Positions 53,042 to 62,079 of a DNA stretch of 64,000 bases are shown here, one piece after another. The notes below the pieces were generated by a model. The model was not told where the DNA came from. It saw nothing but the letters and a program-made list of their open reading frames with translations, and ran no database searches. Origin of the DNA: Streptomyces sp. NBC_01460 (GTDB taxonomy: Bacteria; Actinomycetota; Actinomycetes; Streptomycetales; Streptomycetaceae); assembly GCF_036227405.1 (NCBI RefSeq), contig NZ_CP109473.1, positions 5,084,001-5,148,000 of the forward strand. The letters run 5' to 3'. The number at the start of each line of letters is the position of its first letter. The stretch's first letter is position 1. Both the position numbers and the translations under genes were made by a program.

Positions 53042-53275
53042 CTGTGACCCTGGAGAGGGGTCGGAGAGCGAAGAGGTTGTGCGGAGGCTGGAGTGAGGAC
53101 TGATTCGTATGTGCCTTCACGCTAACGAGGCCGGGCGACGCACAGCCGAAGGATGCGAGAAATTCACCCGGACGGGAGAGTTTCGGAACGCTTGATGGAC
53201 GAATCCTCGGGGGAAATGCCCGTCTTTCTCATCTTCTTTGAACTGTTTCTCCCCCGATCCGGAGGTTTCTGACCG
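53042..53275. promoter_or_regulatory. Divergent promoter region, uraD / GH20 gene
   Basis: In this 234-bp region the 53215-53255 part (CTTTCTCATCTTCTTTGAAC, then TGTTTCTCCC) is pyrimidine- and AT-rich and close to the GH20 start. I see no clear DasR box or other named operator. Confidence 0.35.
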
Positions 53276-54862
53276 ATGTCGCCCTCACGTGCACCCCTGG
53301 TGGCCGGCGCGGCCGTCGCGGCGGCCGCCGCTGTCACCCTGACCGTCGTCGTCTGGCCCGAGGGCTCCGGTCCCGGCGCCCGGAGCGGTGCGTCGGCCTC
53401 CCGCACCTCCGCCGCGCCGTCCCCCAGCCGGAGCTACCCGCTCTCCACGACGCCGCGGACCATACCCGCGGTACGCGAGCACACCGCCGCACGCGGGCCC
53501 GGCTGGAAGCCGGGCGAGAACAGTACGGTCGTCGCGGCCGATCCCGAGCTCGCCGACGAGGCGAAGCTGCTCGCCCGGGAGCTGAAGATCGACTACCGGG
53601 GCGAGAAGTCCCCCCGCCCGGGCGACGTCGAGCTGGCGCTCTCGGGCAAGGGCGGACCGGAGTCGTACACCCTGAGGACCGAGGGCGACCGGGTCACCAT
53701 CAGCGGTCCCGGCCAGGCGGGCGTGTTCTACGGGACCCGCACGCTCAAGCAGTCGCTGAACGCCGACGGCACCGTGCCCGAGGGCACGGTGCGCGACACC
53801 CCGGACCGTCCGCAGCGCGGACTCAACATCGACATCGCGCGCAAGCACTACAGCGCGGAGTGGATCGAGGACCGGCTGCACGAGATGGCCGACCTCAAGC
53901 TCAACCAGCTCGGCCTCCACTTCTCCGACGACCAGGCCTTCCGGATCGAGTCCGACACGCACCCCGAAGTGGTCTCCGAGGAGCACCTCACCAAGGCGGA
54001 GGTCCGCCGGATCGTGAAGCTCGCGCAGAGCCTCCACATCACGATCGTCGCCGAGATCGACTCGCCCGGACACCTGGGCGCGGTCCTGGAGGCCCACCCC
54101 GACCTGCGGCTGCGGAACACGCAGGGGGTCGTGCGGGAGGGCGCCATCGACATCTCGAAGCCCGAGTCGGCCAAGATCGTCGACGACCTGCTCAAGGAGT
54201 ACGCGGAGCTCTTCCCCGGCGACTGGTTCCACGTCGGCGCGGACGAGTACCAGGCGCTCACCGTGAGCGACCCGGCCGCCTCCTACCCGCAGCTCGCCGC
54301 GGCCGCGCGGAAGAAGTACGGCGACGACGCCACCGTCCAGGACCTGGCGGAGGGCTGGCTGAACGACCGCGCCGCGGTGATCACCAAGGCGAAGAAGATC
54401 CCCAAGGCGTGGAACGACGGCTTCTTCGGCGGCGGGACGGTCACGGGCGACAAGGGCATCGAGGTCGAGTACTGGACGGGCAAGGAGATCGGCGCCCGGC
54501 CGCCCCAGGAGTACCTGGCCGAGGGCCGCAAAGTGATCAACCTCAACGACGAGTACCTCTACTACGTGCTCGGCGAGCCCAACGACTTCACGTACCCGAC
54601 GGGTGAGCGGATCTACGAGCAGTGGACCCCGTTCGTCCTGCGCGGCACCGAGCCGGTGGCCGAGCGCTGGTCGAAGCAGATCCTCGGCGGCCGCTTCGCG
54701 GTCTGGGGCGACTTCCCGAACGCCCAGACCCAGGCGCAGGTGGCCGCCGGCATCCGCATGCCGCTCAACGCGGTCTCCCAGAAGCTGTGGGACCCGGGCA
54801 AGCCCGAGCTGAGCTGGGCCGAATTCAGGACACTGGCCGACGAGGTCGATTCGTCGGACTGA
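53276..54862 (+). CDS. Beta-N-acetylhexosaminidase (GH20), exported
   Basis: 528 aa. A signal or anchor helix (PLVAGAAVAAAAAVTLTVVVWPEG) is followed by a Ser/Ala-rich linker. The GH20b domain spans about residues 70-185. The GH20 barrel then starts at RPQRGLNIDIARKHYSAEWIEDRLHEMADLKLNQLGLHFSDDQAFRIES. The catalytic pair Asp-Glu is in HVGADEY, and WNDGFFGGG, EYWTGKE and LNDEYLYYV supply the sugar pocket. It probably releases GlcNAc from chitin or peptidoglycan fragments by substrate-assisted catalysis. ATG with GGAGGTTTCTGACCG upstream. Confidence 0.93.
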   Translation: MSPSRAPLVAGAAVAAAAAVTLTVVVWPEGSGPGARSGASASRTSAAPSPSRSYPLSTTPRTIPAVREHTAARGPGWKPGENSTVVAADPELADEAKLLARELKIDYRGEKSPRPGDVELALSGKGGPESYTLRTEGDRVTISGPGQAGVFYGTRTLKQSLNADGTVPEGTVRDTPDRPQRGLNIDIARKHYSAEWIEDRLHEMADLKLNQLGLHFSDDQAFRIESDTHPEVVSEEHLTKAEVRRIVKLAQSLHITIVAEIDSPGHLGAVLEAHPDLRLRNTQGVVREGAIDISKPESAKIVDDLLKEYAELFPGDWFHVGADEYQALTVSDPAASYPQLAAAARKKYGDDATVQDLAEGWLNDRAAVITKAKKIPKAWNDGFFGGGTVTGDKGIEVEYWTGKEIGARPPQEYLAEGRKVINLNDEYLYYVLGEPNDFTYPTGERIYEQWTPFVLRGTEPVAERWSKQILGGRFAVWGDFPNAQTQAQVAAGIRMPLNAVSQKLWDPGKPELSWAEFRTLADEVDSSD

Positions 54863-54905
54863 AACACAACCCCGTGGACATCGCCCGCGGGGAAGGGCTA
54901 CGTTC

Positions 54906-54944
54906 CGTGAGCCGCGCGCCCTGGGGAGGGGCGCGCGGCTCACG
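54906..54944 (+). terminator. GH20 gene terminator
   Basis: A perfect 15-bp stem (54906-54920 with 54930-54944) with a 9-nt loop starts 44 nt after the stop. Confidence 0.87.
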
Positions 54945-54980
54945 CGTTCCCGAAGAACATGGACCCTGGGGGGTTTCCAC

Positions 54981-55799
54981 ATGCTGTGCACCACATGCGG
55001 TACGAGACCGGTGACATCCGCGGACGGGAGGTGCTCCGTCTGCGTGACAGCCCGTCCGGCGCCGCCGCACGGCCTGATGGCGGCGGGTCCCGTCCCGATG
55101 CCGGAAGCGCTTCACCGCCTGCGTTCGCCCGTCCTGCTCGGCAAGGCGGCGGTCGTGCTGCTCGGCGGAGTCATCGCCACCGACGTGCTGGCGCTCGTGG
55201 CGGGGACGAACCTCCGGAGCGAGTTCGCCGGCCTGGGGGAGACGGGGCTGTTCGACCCGGCCCCGGCCGATCGTGCCGAGATCCTCTACGGGATGGCCGG
55301 AAGCCTCCAACTGCTGGCGATGCTGGCCACGGCCGTCGTCTTCATCATCTGGTTCCACCGGGTACGGATCAACGCCGAGGTGTTCGACGCGGGTCTGCAG
55401 CCCATGCGACCGGGCTGGGCGATCGGCGGCTGGTTCGTCCCCGTCGCCAACTTCTGGCTGCCGCGCCGGGTGGCCGCCGGGGTCTGGACCGCGAGCGCGC
55501 AGACCAACCCTGACGGGGGCTGGCGCACGGTCTCCATGGCCCCGCTCGATCTCTGGTGGACGCTCTGGGTCGTATCGACCCTCTTCACCTGGAGCGCCTC
55601 CAAGATCTACGACCAGGCCGAGCTGTCCGAGGCCGCGGGCGCCGTGACCCTGGTCATGGCTGCCGACGGCCTCGACATCGTCGCGGCCGTCCTCGCGATC
55701 CTCTTCGTGCGCAAGCTGACCCGGATGCAGGGCGAGCGCGCCGCCCTCGGTACGACCCCGCTCTCCGTCCCGTCGCCCACCGGCCAGGCCCCCGTCTGA
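54981..55799 (+). CDS. DUF4328 membrane protein with N-terminal zinc ribbon
   Basis: 272 aa. The N-terminus MLCTTCGTRPVTSADGRCSVC holds two CxxC pairs, a small zinc ribbon. The DUF4328 region follows with about five helices (LGKAAVVLLGGVIATDVLALVAG, LLAMLATAVVFIIWFHRVRINAEVF, LWWTLWVVSTLFTW, GLDIVAAVLAILFVRKLTRMQ). WAIGGWFVPVANFWLPRRV is the family hallmark. Function unknown. Start: ATG 54981, with GGGGGGTTTCCAC upstream. Confidence 0.88.
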   Translation: MLCTTCGTRPVTSADGRCSVCVTARPAPPHGLMAAGPVPMPEALHRLRSPVLLGKAAVVLLGGVIATDVLALVAGTNLRSEFAGLGETGLFDPAPADRAEILYGMAGSLQLLAMLATAVVFIIWFHRVRINAEVFDAGLQPMRPGWAIGGWFVPVANFWLPRRVAAGVWTASAQTNPDGGWRTVSMAPLDLWWTLWVVSTLFTWSASKIYDQAELSEAAGAVTLVMAADGLDIVAAVLAILFVRKLTRMQGERAALGTTPLSVPSPTGQAPV

Positions 55800-55873
55800 G
55801 TTGACCCGTTTTCGCGCTTCCCCGCGGTGCCGGGCGGGAAGAATGGCAGCCCGGACCGCGGGGGGAGTACGAC

Positions 55874-56380
55874 GTGGGTTTCTGGGGCTGCTATCTGGTG
55901 GGCCGCAGCGGTGAGCCGCTCATCGGCCATCCCGCGCTGCGGGACGCGCGCGAGCGGCTGACGCTGCGCGAGTACCGCGCGGACGGCTGGCAGGTCTGGT
56001 CCCACCCCACGGAGCCCTCGCTCGGCAGCATGACCGCACTCGCCGACGCCGCGCGGGCGCCCGTCCTGCTCGGCTTCGTCATGGACGGTGTCTGTGTGGC
56101 CGTCGAGGCGGCGGCGCCGCACAGCGGGTCCTGGTACGCCTGCCTCGGCAGGGCCCCCATGGCGGAGCGCATGGACCGGGACGGCACGACGCTCGAGGAC
56201 TTCTTCCTGCCGCCCGAGGACGCGGCGGCCCGGGCGGTGGAGTGGGCGGCCGAAACCGGTCGGGGCGTACTCGAAGGACCCTTACTCGAACTGCTGCGTA
56301 TCGAGTGGCCCGAGTGGTCCGCGGAGGAACTTTTCTTCGCTTTCCTGGACCGTCTGGGCATCGAGAGCCTGTCCCGCTGA
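55874..56380 (+). CDS. Hypothetical protein, actinobacterial orphan family
   Basis: 168-aa soluble acidic protein with no domain I recognise. It opens MGFWGCYLVGRSGEPLIGHPALRDARERLTLREY and has GSMTALADAARAPVLLGFVMDGVCVAVEAAAPHSGSWYACLG, a compact alpha/beta pattern. It ends with an acidic helical part (EWPEWSAEELFFAFLDRLGIESL). The GTG start has GGGGGGAGTACGAC. Coding quality is good (strong third-position GC), so it is a real gene, perhaps in one unit with the next gene. Confidence 0.75.
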   Translation: MGFWGCYLVGRSGEPLIGHPALRDARERLTLREYRADGWQVWSHPTEPSLGSMTALADAARAPVLLGFVMDGVCVAVEAAAPHSGSWYACLGRAPMAERMDRDGTTLEDFFLPPEDAAARAVEWAAETGRGVLEGPLLELLRIEWPEWSAEELFFAFLDRLGIESLSR

Positions 56381-56497
56381 GTCCCGTTGTGATCTTCCGT
56401 GTCGCATGAGTGACGCTTTTCAGCCATCTGGCGCTGTACGCGGTAAGCGGGAAGCCGTGTCTTCCCGGGAACCGATGGACGGATGGGGGAGGCGTCG

Positions 56498-57073
56498 ATG
56501 AGTCTGCTGGAACTGATCGCCCGTGCCGACGGGCGAGGCCTGGCGGCGAGCGGGCTCGCCTGCCTGGACCGCTGCCTCCCGCCGCCGGGGACCGGGGGCG
56601 ACCCGGAGCCGCTGCGCCCGCTCTGGGCGAGCTGTGAGAGCGGTGCGGAATGGGCCGCCCGGCTCGACGGCGCACACGCGTCGCTGGAGGCCGCGGCGGA
56701 GAGCGACGCCGTCGCCGCCCGTGTCCGCGCACTGCTCGGAGCCGCGCCCCGGGACTTCGCCGCCGTGCCCCTGCGCGCGTGGGCGGAGGCCTGCTCGCTC
56801 CTCGCCCTCGACGTACACAGGGAGTTCGACGTCCCGGCGGGCGGCACGGAGGTGTTCCGGGGTCCCGGGCGGGAGGACGGTGGTCCGCTCGTCACGGGCG
56901 AACTCCGCCGGCAGTCCGACATCCTGGAGACCCTCGCCGAGACCGCCGGATCGCCGGGCGGGGGAGCGGGACTGCGCAGGGTCCTGGACCTGTCGACCGA
57001 GGGCCGGAGGGTGCTGCGCGCGGTGGTGTCCCGCCGCGCTCGCGGCCGTGGCCGCTCCGTGACGTCCCCCTGA
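56498..57073 (+). CDS. Hypothetical protein
   Basis: 191 aa, mostly alpha-helical and Ala/Arg/Glu-rich (SLLELIARADGRGLAASGLACLDRCLPP, GAHASLEAAAESDAVAARVRALLGAAP). It ends in a basic tail RRARGRGRSVTSP. No membrane segment or catalytic motif is seen. The ATG at 56498 has GGGGGAGGCGTCG. The gene lies 117 bp after the preceding orphan gene on the same strand. Function unknown. Confidence 0.7.
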   Translation: MSLLELIARADGRGLAASGLACLDRCLPPPGTGGDPEPLRPLWASCESGAEWAARLDGAHASLEAAAESDAVAARVRALLGAAPRDFAAVPLRAWAEACSLLALDVHREFDVPAGGTEVFRGPGREDGGPLVTGELRRQSDILETLAETAGSPGGGAGLRRVLDLSTEGRRVLRAVVSRRARGRGRSVTSP

Positions 57074-57103
57074 TGTGACGTCACGGGAGGGACGGAACGA
57101 CGA

Positions 57104-57137
57104 CCGGGGCCGCCACCCCCCACAGGAGAGGCCCCGG
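57104..57137 (+). terminator. Hairpin after the hypothetical gene
   Basis: CCGGGGCC (57104-57111) pairs with GGCCCCGG (57130-57137) across an 18-nt loop. It lies 30 nt past the stop and is weaker than the other terminators in the window. Confidence 0.55.
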
Positions 57138-57345
57138 CCGTCTTCCACGGGGCCGCAGAGCGACCCCGTACTCATCTCAGCGCCGTGGGTGCGTTTTCTG
57201 TCACACCGCACGGGGTCAGGAGACAGTTGCGGGTTGTACAAGTCATGGACGGGGCACTGTCCGACCACGTAGCGTGCTGACGCGCGCAGGGTGGCGCAGT
57301 AGTGGTGACCAGCTACGATTCGGATCAGCAGGGCGGGTTGAGGGA

Positions 57346-58029
57346 GTGCTGGGGGACGACGCGGGGCTGACCGCCGCGGTGCTCGCGGCACAGGACGGGG
57401 ACGAGGACGCCTTCCGGACTGTGTACCGCGCTGTGCACCCGCGGCTTCTGGGCTACATACGGACACTGGTCGGTGAACCGGACGCGGAGGACGTGGCGTC
57501 CGAGTCCTGGCTGCAGATAGCGCGTGACCTCGACCGGTTCAGCGGGGACGCCGACCGGTTCCGCGGCTGGGCGGCCCGCATAGCGCGCAACCGCGCGCTC
57601 GATCACATACGGATGAGAGGCAGGCGCCCGGCGATCGGCGGCGACGAGAGCGAACTGTCGGGGGAGCCGGCCGAGTCCGACACCGCGGGCGAGGCGCTGG
57701 AATCGCTGGCGACCGGACGTGCCATGTCGCTCATCGCGCAGCTTCCGCAGGACCAGGCCGAGGCGGTCGTGCTCCGCGTGGTGATCGGGCTCGACGCCAA
57801 GAGCGCCGCCCGGACGCTGGGGAAGCGCCCGGGCGCGGTGCGGACCGCCGCCCACCGCGGACTGAAGCGGCTGGCGGAGCTGGTCGGTGCCGACCACGGC
57901 CCGGAGGACGACATTCCGGCGGTCGGCCCGGAGCTCGGTGCCGTACCCGCGCAGCGGCCGGGCCGGCAGGGCGCGACGACGCCCGCCGGTGTGACGCATT
58001 CGCGTCCGTGGACGCAGAAGGACATGTGA
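57346..58029 (+). CDS. RNA polymerase sigma factor, sigma-70 (ECF) family
   Basis: 227 aa. Region 2: AFRTVYRAVHPRLLGYIRTLVGEPDAEDVASESWLQIARDLDRFSGDADRFRGWAARIARNRALDHIRMRGRRP. Region 4: LIAQLPQDQAEAVVLRVVIGLDAKSAARTLGKRPGAVRTAAHRGLKRLAELV. An extra C-terminal tail of about 45 residues follows. The GTG at 57346 fits homologues I recall (VLGDDAxLTAAVLAAQDGD). The stop overlaps the next start (TGATG), pairing it with a membrane partner that is probably its anti-sigma. Confidence 0.9.
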   Translation: MLGDDAGLTAAVLAAQDGDEDAFRTVYRAVHPRLLGYIRTLVGEPDAEDVASESWLQIARDLDRFSGDADRFRGWAARIARNRALDHIRMRGRRPAIGGDESELSGEPAESDTAGEALESLATGRAMSLIAQLPQDQAEAVVLRVVIGLDAKSAARTLGKRPGAVRTAAHRGLKRLAELVGADHGPEDDIPAVGPELGAVPAQRPGRQGATTPAGVTHSRPWTQKDM

Positions 58030-59114
58030 TGGCCGACGAGCAGCACGAGTGGCTCGACGCGGACGTGGCGGAGAAACTGCTCCGCGGCGAGCCCGTCGGC
58101 CCCGTCGACGATCACGCGGGAACCGAGGCCCGGCGGCTCGAGGCCGCCCTGCTCGCGCTGCGGACCGTAAGCCCTCCGGACGGCGAACTGCCCGGTGAGA
58201 AGGCCGTTCTGGCCGCTTTCCGCGAAGCCCGGGGCGCCGGTCGGGCGGGAGCCGCGAGCCCCGCCGGGCACACGGGACAGCAGGACGTTCTGCGTACGGT
58301 GCGGATCGGGGCGTCGCCCGCGGCCCCGCTCCGGCGTCCGCGCTGGACACGCCCGGTGCGCTACGGCCTCGCCGTCTCGCTCGTCGGGTGCGCGCTGGGA
58401 GGTGTGGCGGTCGCCGGGGGCACGGGCGTGCTTCCCGCGCCGTTCGGGGGTCACGGCTCGCCGGTTCCGGCCTCGTCCGTCTCCGCCGCGGCGTCACCCG
58501 AGGAGCTCGGCGCGGAGGAGCCCGACGCGGGTGAGCCGTCGCCGCTGCCCTCCGTCACCCCTGGTGTGCCCAGGCCTCCGCGGGCCTCCGAGGTGCCCGT
58601 CCCGCCGGGCGGCGGGACGGACGGGAGCGACGGGCCGGCCGGGCAGACGGACGGCGGGGCGGACCGCGAGGGTGAGGACCGGGAGGGCGGCGGCACCGAG
58701 GGCGGCACGGACGGCCGGGAGGCGCCGGGCAGGAATCCGGCCGAGGTGTACAGGAAGTCGGTCAAGGCGTGCCGTGGCCACCGCGCGGACTCCCTGAGCC
58801 GGGACGAGGAGCGCCGGCTCCTCGAACTGGCCCGCGGGGAAGCGAACCTGGACCGCTTCTGCGACCGTCTCCTGGGCGCGGACGACCGCGACGGCGGGAG
58901 TGGCCAGGACGGTCCCGACGACGGCAAGGGCGACGGCGACGGCAGGAACGACGACGGCAAGGGCGAGGGGGGCACGGAGGGCGAGGGCTCCCTCACCTCC
59001 CTCACGCGGTCCGCGGAGACGACGCGGGACGGTGTGACGCGGGACGTCTCGCGGCGCATGCCGGCGGCAGCCCTCACCGAGAGCTCGCAGGCACTCTCCT
59101 CGATAACGCGCTGA
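58029..59114 (+). CDS. Probable anti-sigma or sigma-associated membrane protein
   Basis: 361 aa. The N-terminal cytoplasmic part (residues 1-105) starts MADEQHEWLDADVAEKLLRGEPVGPVDDHAG and has LEAALLALRTVSPPDGELPGEKAVLAAFREA, as in small anti-sigma domains, without a zinc motif. One membrane helix lies near residues 115-140 (YGLAVSLVGCALGGVAVAGGTGVLPAPF). The outside region is Pro/Gly/Asp/Glu-rich with a central helical patch holding two Cys (SVKACRGHRADSLSRDEERRLLELARGEANLDRFCDRLLG). It is translationally coupled to the sigma gene. The function is inferred from that pairing. Confidence 0.75.
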   Translation: MADEQHEWLDADVAEKLLRGEPVGPVDDHAGTEARRLEAALLALRTVSPPDGELPGEKAVLAAFREARGAGRAGAASPAGHTGQQDVLRTVRIGASPAAPLRRPRWTRPVRYGLAVSLVGCALGGVAVAGGTGVLPAPFGGHGSPVPASSVSAAASPEELGAEEPDAGEPSPLPSVTPGVPRPPRASEVPVPPGGGTDGSDGPAGQTDGGADREGEDREGGGTEGGTDGREAPGRNPAEVYRKSVKACRGHRADSLSRDEERRLLELARGEANLDRFCDRLLGADDRDGGSGQDGPDDGKGDGDGRNDDGKGEGGTEGEGSLTSLTRSAETTRDGVTRDVSRRMPAAALTESSQALSSITR

Positions 59115-59290
59115 CCTGCGAGAACGCGGCAGCTGTAACGTTCTCCGGCGTTCCGGCGCAGTAGTGAGTGCCGACTGGTCATCGGCCGCGCACAGAGCCG
59201 GGGTTCCCCCCGTACCTTCGGCTCAGCGCATCGGCGCGGGCGGGACTCGTTCCCCCGGTCCCGTCCGCGCCTCTCATCCAGTTGCATTCG

Positions 59291-60166
59291 CTACCAGTAG
59301 ACGACGACCTTGTCGCCGTCCCGCACCTGGGCGAAGAGCGACGCGATCTTCCCCTCGTCCCGCACGTTCACGCAGCCGTGCGAGGCGCCGTCGTAGCCGC
59401 GCGCCGCGAAGTCCGACGAGTAGTGCACCGCTTGGCCGCCGCTGAAGAACATGGCGTACGGCATGGGGGTGTCGTAGAGCGTCGACACGTGGTGGCGGGA
59501 CTTCCAGTACACCGAGAAGACGCCGTCGCGGGTGGGCGTGTACTGGGAGCCGAACCGCACGTCCATGGTGGAGTCGACCCTGCCGTCGATCACCCACGAC
59601 AGCGTGCGGCTGTTCTTGCTGATGCAGAGGACGCGGCCCTTCAGGCAACGGGCGTCGAGCTTCGCGGGCGCCGGTCCGGCGACCGGCGGGTCGAGCTCCT
59701 TCGCCGTCGGTTTCCGGGTCATCGCGAGCAGCCGCTCCCAGGTGACCGCGTCGGTCCTGCCCGTCCGGGCCAGGCCACGTCTGCCCTGGAAGGACTGCAC
59801 GGCGGTGACGGTGACGGTGCCGTAGTACCCCGTGGGGCTGCGGTCGAAGTGCCCGATCTGGCGCAGCCGGGCCTGGAGTTCCCGTACGCGCCCGCTCCGG
59901 TCGCCGACGGACATCAGGGTCCTCGGCTCAGGGGCCGGCCGGGCGGTCGGGGTCCGTGAGGCGGGGGCCGAGGGGGACGCCGGGCCGCTCGGCTTGGCGT
60001 CGTCCGTGGGGCGCGTGCCCGGCTGCCCGGCGGCGGTGGGCTCCGCGCCCCCGACCCTCTCGACCTTGCAGCCCGTCGTCAGTGCGGCCAGCGCGAGCAC
60101 GCCGACGGCAGCCGCGGCCGCTGTGCGCACGAGGCGCGTGTGGCTGTTCTCCCGTACCCGTCCCAT
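59291..60166 (-). CDS. L,D-transpeptidase lipoprotein with peptidoglycan-binding domain
   Basis: 291 aa. Signal peptide with lipobox LTTGC (Cys33). A Pro/Ser/Thr-rich linker follows, then a PG_binding_1 domain (SGRVRELQARLRQIGHFDRSPTGYYGTVTVTAVQSFQGRRGL). The YkuD catalytic domain has VHYSSDFAARGYDGASHGCVNVRDE, with catalytic Cys265 and its His. It forms 3-3 cross-links in the cell wall. The ATG at 60166 is chosen because the signal peptide begins there, with GGGGGCAGAGG upstream; a longer frame to 60328 is Arg/Pro-rich. Confidence 0.92.
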   Translation of the reverse strand: MGRVRENSHTRLVRTAAAAAVGVLALAALTTGCKVERVGGAEPTAAGQPGTRPTDDAKPSGPASPSAPASRTPTARPAPEPRTLMSVGDRSGRVRELQARLRQIGHFDRSPTGYYGTVTVTAVQSFQGRRGLARTGRTDAVTWERLLAMTRKPTAKELDPPVAGPAPAKLDARCLKGRVLCISKNSRTLSWVIDGRVDSTMDVRFGSQYTPTRDGVFSVYWKSRHHVSTLYDTPMPYAMFFSGGQAVHYSSDFAARGYDGASHGCVNVRDEGKIASLFAQVRDGDKVVVYW

Positions 60167-60425
60167 CCTCTGCCCCCTGATTCGCCGTCGCGGCGCCGGT
60201 CGCGCCTGCCCCGTCCCGCCGCCCGTGCGCGGATGTCCTATGGGACGGATTCCCGTCCTGCCCGGTTGCCGAATCCTGCGCATGATGGGGGACGTGCGTC
60301 CGGGTCGCCGGGGACGCGCTGTGAGCAAGGTCCCCGGCGAGGGTGCTCCGCAGGGCGTGGCGCCGCCGATAGAGTCCGTCGCGAGATTTGTTACTGATTA
60401 GTAGCTCGAGCGGGAGGCACAGCAC
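60167..60425. promoter_or_regulatory. Divergent promoter region with palindrome upstream of the mutase gene
   Basis: In this 259-bp region TTACTGATTAGTAG (60391-60404) is an imperfect AT-rich palindrome 22 bp ahead of the mutase ATG. GATAGAGT near 60368 could be its -10. The ribosome site is GGGAGG (60412-60417). A TetR- or GntR-type repressor site is plausible. Confidence 0.45.
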
Positions 60426-62006
60426 ATGACGCGTGAGTCCGAGTCAGGACTGCCCATCGAGCCGGTGTACGGGCCGGAGGCTCTCGACGGCTGGCGGGCC
60501 GAGGAGAAGCTGGGCGCCCCGGGTGCCTACCCCTTCACGCGCGGCGTGTACCCCTCGATGCACACGGGCCGGCCGTGGACGATGCGGCAGTACGCCGGTT
60601 TCGGTACCGCCACCGAGTCCAACGCCCGCTACAAGCAGCTGATCGCCAACGGCACCACGGGCCTGTCCGTCGCGTTCGACCTGCCGACCCAGATGGGACA
60701 CGACTCGGACGCCCCCATCGCCTCCGGCGAGGTCGGCAAGGTCGGTGTGGCGATCGACTCGATCGACGACATGCGCGTCCTGTTCGGCGGGATCCCGCTG
60801 GGCGAGGTCTCGACCTCGATGACCATCAACGCCCCCGCCGCGCTCCTCCTGCTCCTCTACCAACTGGTCGCCGAGGAGCAGGGCGTGCCGGCGGAGAGGC
60901 TGACGGGCACGATCCAGAACGACGTGCTCAAGGAGTACATCGCCCGGGGCACGTACATCTTCCCGCCCAAGCCCTCGCTGCGGCTGATCGCCGACATCTT
61001 CAAGTACTGCCGGGCCGAGATCCCGAAGTGGAACACCATCTCGATCTCCGGCTACCACATGGCGGAGGCGGGGGCCTCGCCCGCGCAGGAGATCGCGTTC
61101 ACCCTCGCGGACGGCATCGAGTACGTGCGCACCGCGGTGGCGGCCGGCATGGACGTGGACGACTTCGCGCCGCGGCTCTCCTTCTTCTTCGTCGCCCGGA
61201 CCACAATCCTCGAAGAGGTCGCCAAGTTCCGTGCCGCGCGCCGGATCTGGGCCCGGGTGATGAAGGAGGAGTTCGGAGCGGAGAACCCCAAGTCGCTGAT
61301 GCTGCGCTTCCACACCCAGACCGCCGGCGTCCAGCTGACCGCCCAGCAGCCGGAGGTCAACCTGGTCCGGGTCGCCGTCCAGGGACTGGGCGCGGTCCTC
61401 GGGGGCACCCAGTCGCTCCACACCAACTCCTTCGACGAGGCCATCGCCCTGCCGACGGACAAGTCGGCCCGGCTCGCACTGCGCACCCAGCAGGTCCTGG
61501 CGTACGAGACGGACGTGACGGCCACCGTCGACCCCTTCGCGGGCAGTTACGTCGTCGAGCGGATGACCGACGACGTCGAGGCCGCGGCCCTGGAGCTGAT
61601 GGGCAGGGTCGAGGACATGGGGGGTGCGGTCGACGCCATCGAGCGCGGCTTCCAGAAGGGTGAGATCGAGCGCAGCGCCTACCGCGTGGCCCAGGAGACG
61701 GACAGCGGGGAGCGCGTGGTCGTCGGCGTCAACCGCTTCCGCCTCGACGAGGAGGAGCCGTACGAGCCGCTCCGCGTCGACCCGGCGATCGAGGCCCAGC
61801 AGGCGGCCCGCCTCGCGAAGCTCCGCGCGGAGCGTGACCAGGGCGCCGTGGACGCGGCACTCGTGGAGCTCAAGGAGGCCGCGGAGGGCACGGACAACGT
61901 CCTCTACCCGATGAAGGACGCGCTCGCGGCGCGGGCCACGGTGGGCGAGGTCTGCAACGCCCTGCGGGAGGTCTGGGGCGCGTACGTCCCGACGGACGCG
62001 TTCTGA
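60426..62006 (+). CDS. Methylmalonyl-CoA mutase large (catalytic) subunit without B12 domain
   Basis: 526 aa, only the substrate-binding TIM-barrel domain. Motifs are [67 protein letters not shown] (catalytic Tyr210-His211) and [17 protein letters not shown]. Two specificity positions match methylmalonyl-CoA mutase: Tyr56 (Tyr89 in the Propionibacterium enzyme; Phe in isobutyryl-CoA mutase) and Arg174 (Arg207; Gln in isobutyryl-CoA mutase). It therefore probably interconverts methylmalonyl-CoA and succinyl-CoA, with a separate B12 subunit such as the one at 5135-5548. Confidence 0.92.
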   Translation: MTRESESGLPIEPVYGPEALDGWRAEEKLGAPGAYPFTRGVYPSMHTGRPWTMRQYAGFGTATESNARYKQLIANGTTGLSVAFDLPTQMGHDSDAPIASGEVGKVGVAIDSIDDMRVLFGGIPLGEVSTSMTINAPAALLLLLYQLVAEEQGVPAERLTGTIQNDVLKEYIARGTYIFPPKPSLRLIADIFKYCRAEIPKWNTISISGYHMAEAGASPAQEIAFTLADGIEYVRTAVAAGMDVDDFAPRLSFFFVARTTILEEVAKFRAARRIWARVMKEEFGAENPKSLMLRFHTQTAGVQLTAQQPEVNLVRVAVQGLGAVLGGTQSLHTNSFDEAIALPTDKSARLALRTQQVLAYETDVTATVDPFAGSYVVERMTDDVEAAALELMGRVEDMGGAVDAIERGFQKGEIERSAYRVAQETDSGERVVVGVNRFRLDEEEPYEPLRVDPAIEAQQAARLAKLRAERDQGAVDAALVELKEAAEGTDNVLYPMKDALAARATVGEVCNALREVWGAYVPTDAF

Positions 62007-62043
62007 GGGGCCTTTTCGCAACTCTCCGCGATGTGGAACGGCT

Positions 62044-62079
62044 GAACGGAGTGTCGTACCCGCGTGCGACACTCCGTTC
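62044..62079. promoter_or_regulatory. 13-bp perfect inverted repeat abutting the leuE start codon
   Basis: GAACGGAGTGTCG (62044-62056) pairs with CGACACTCCGTTC (62067-62079), and the next base starts the leuE ATG. It lies 37 nt after the mutase stop, so it may terminate that transcript. Its position instead of a ribosome site means it could also control leuE translation or transcription. Confidence 0.7.
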
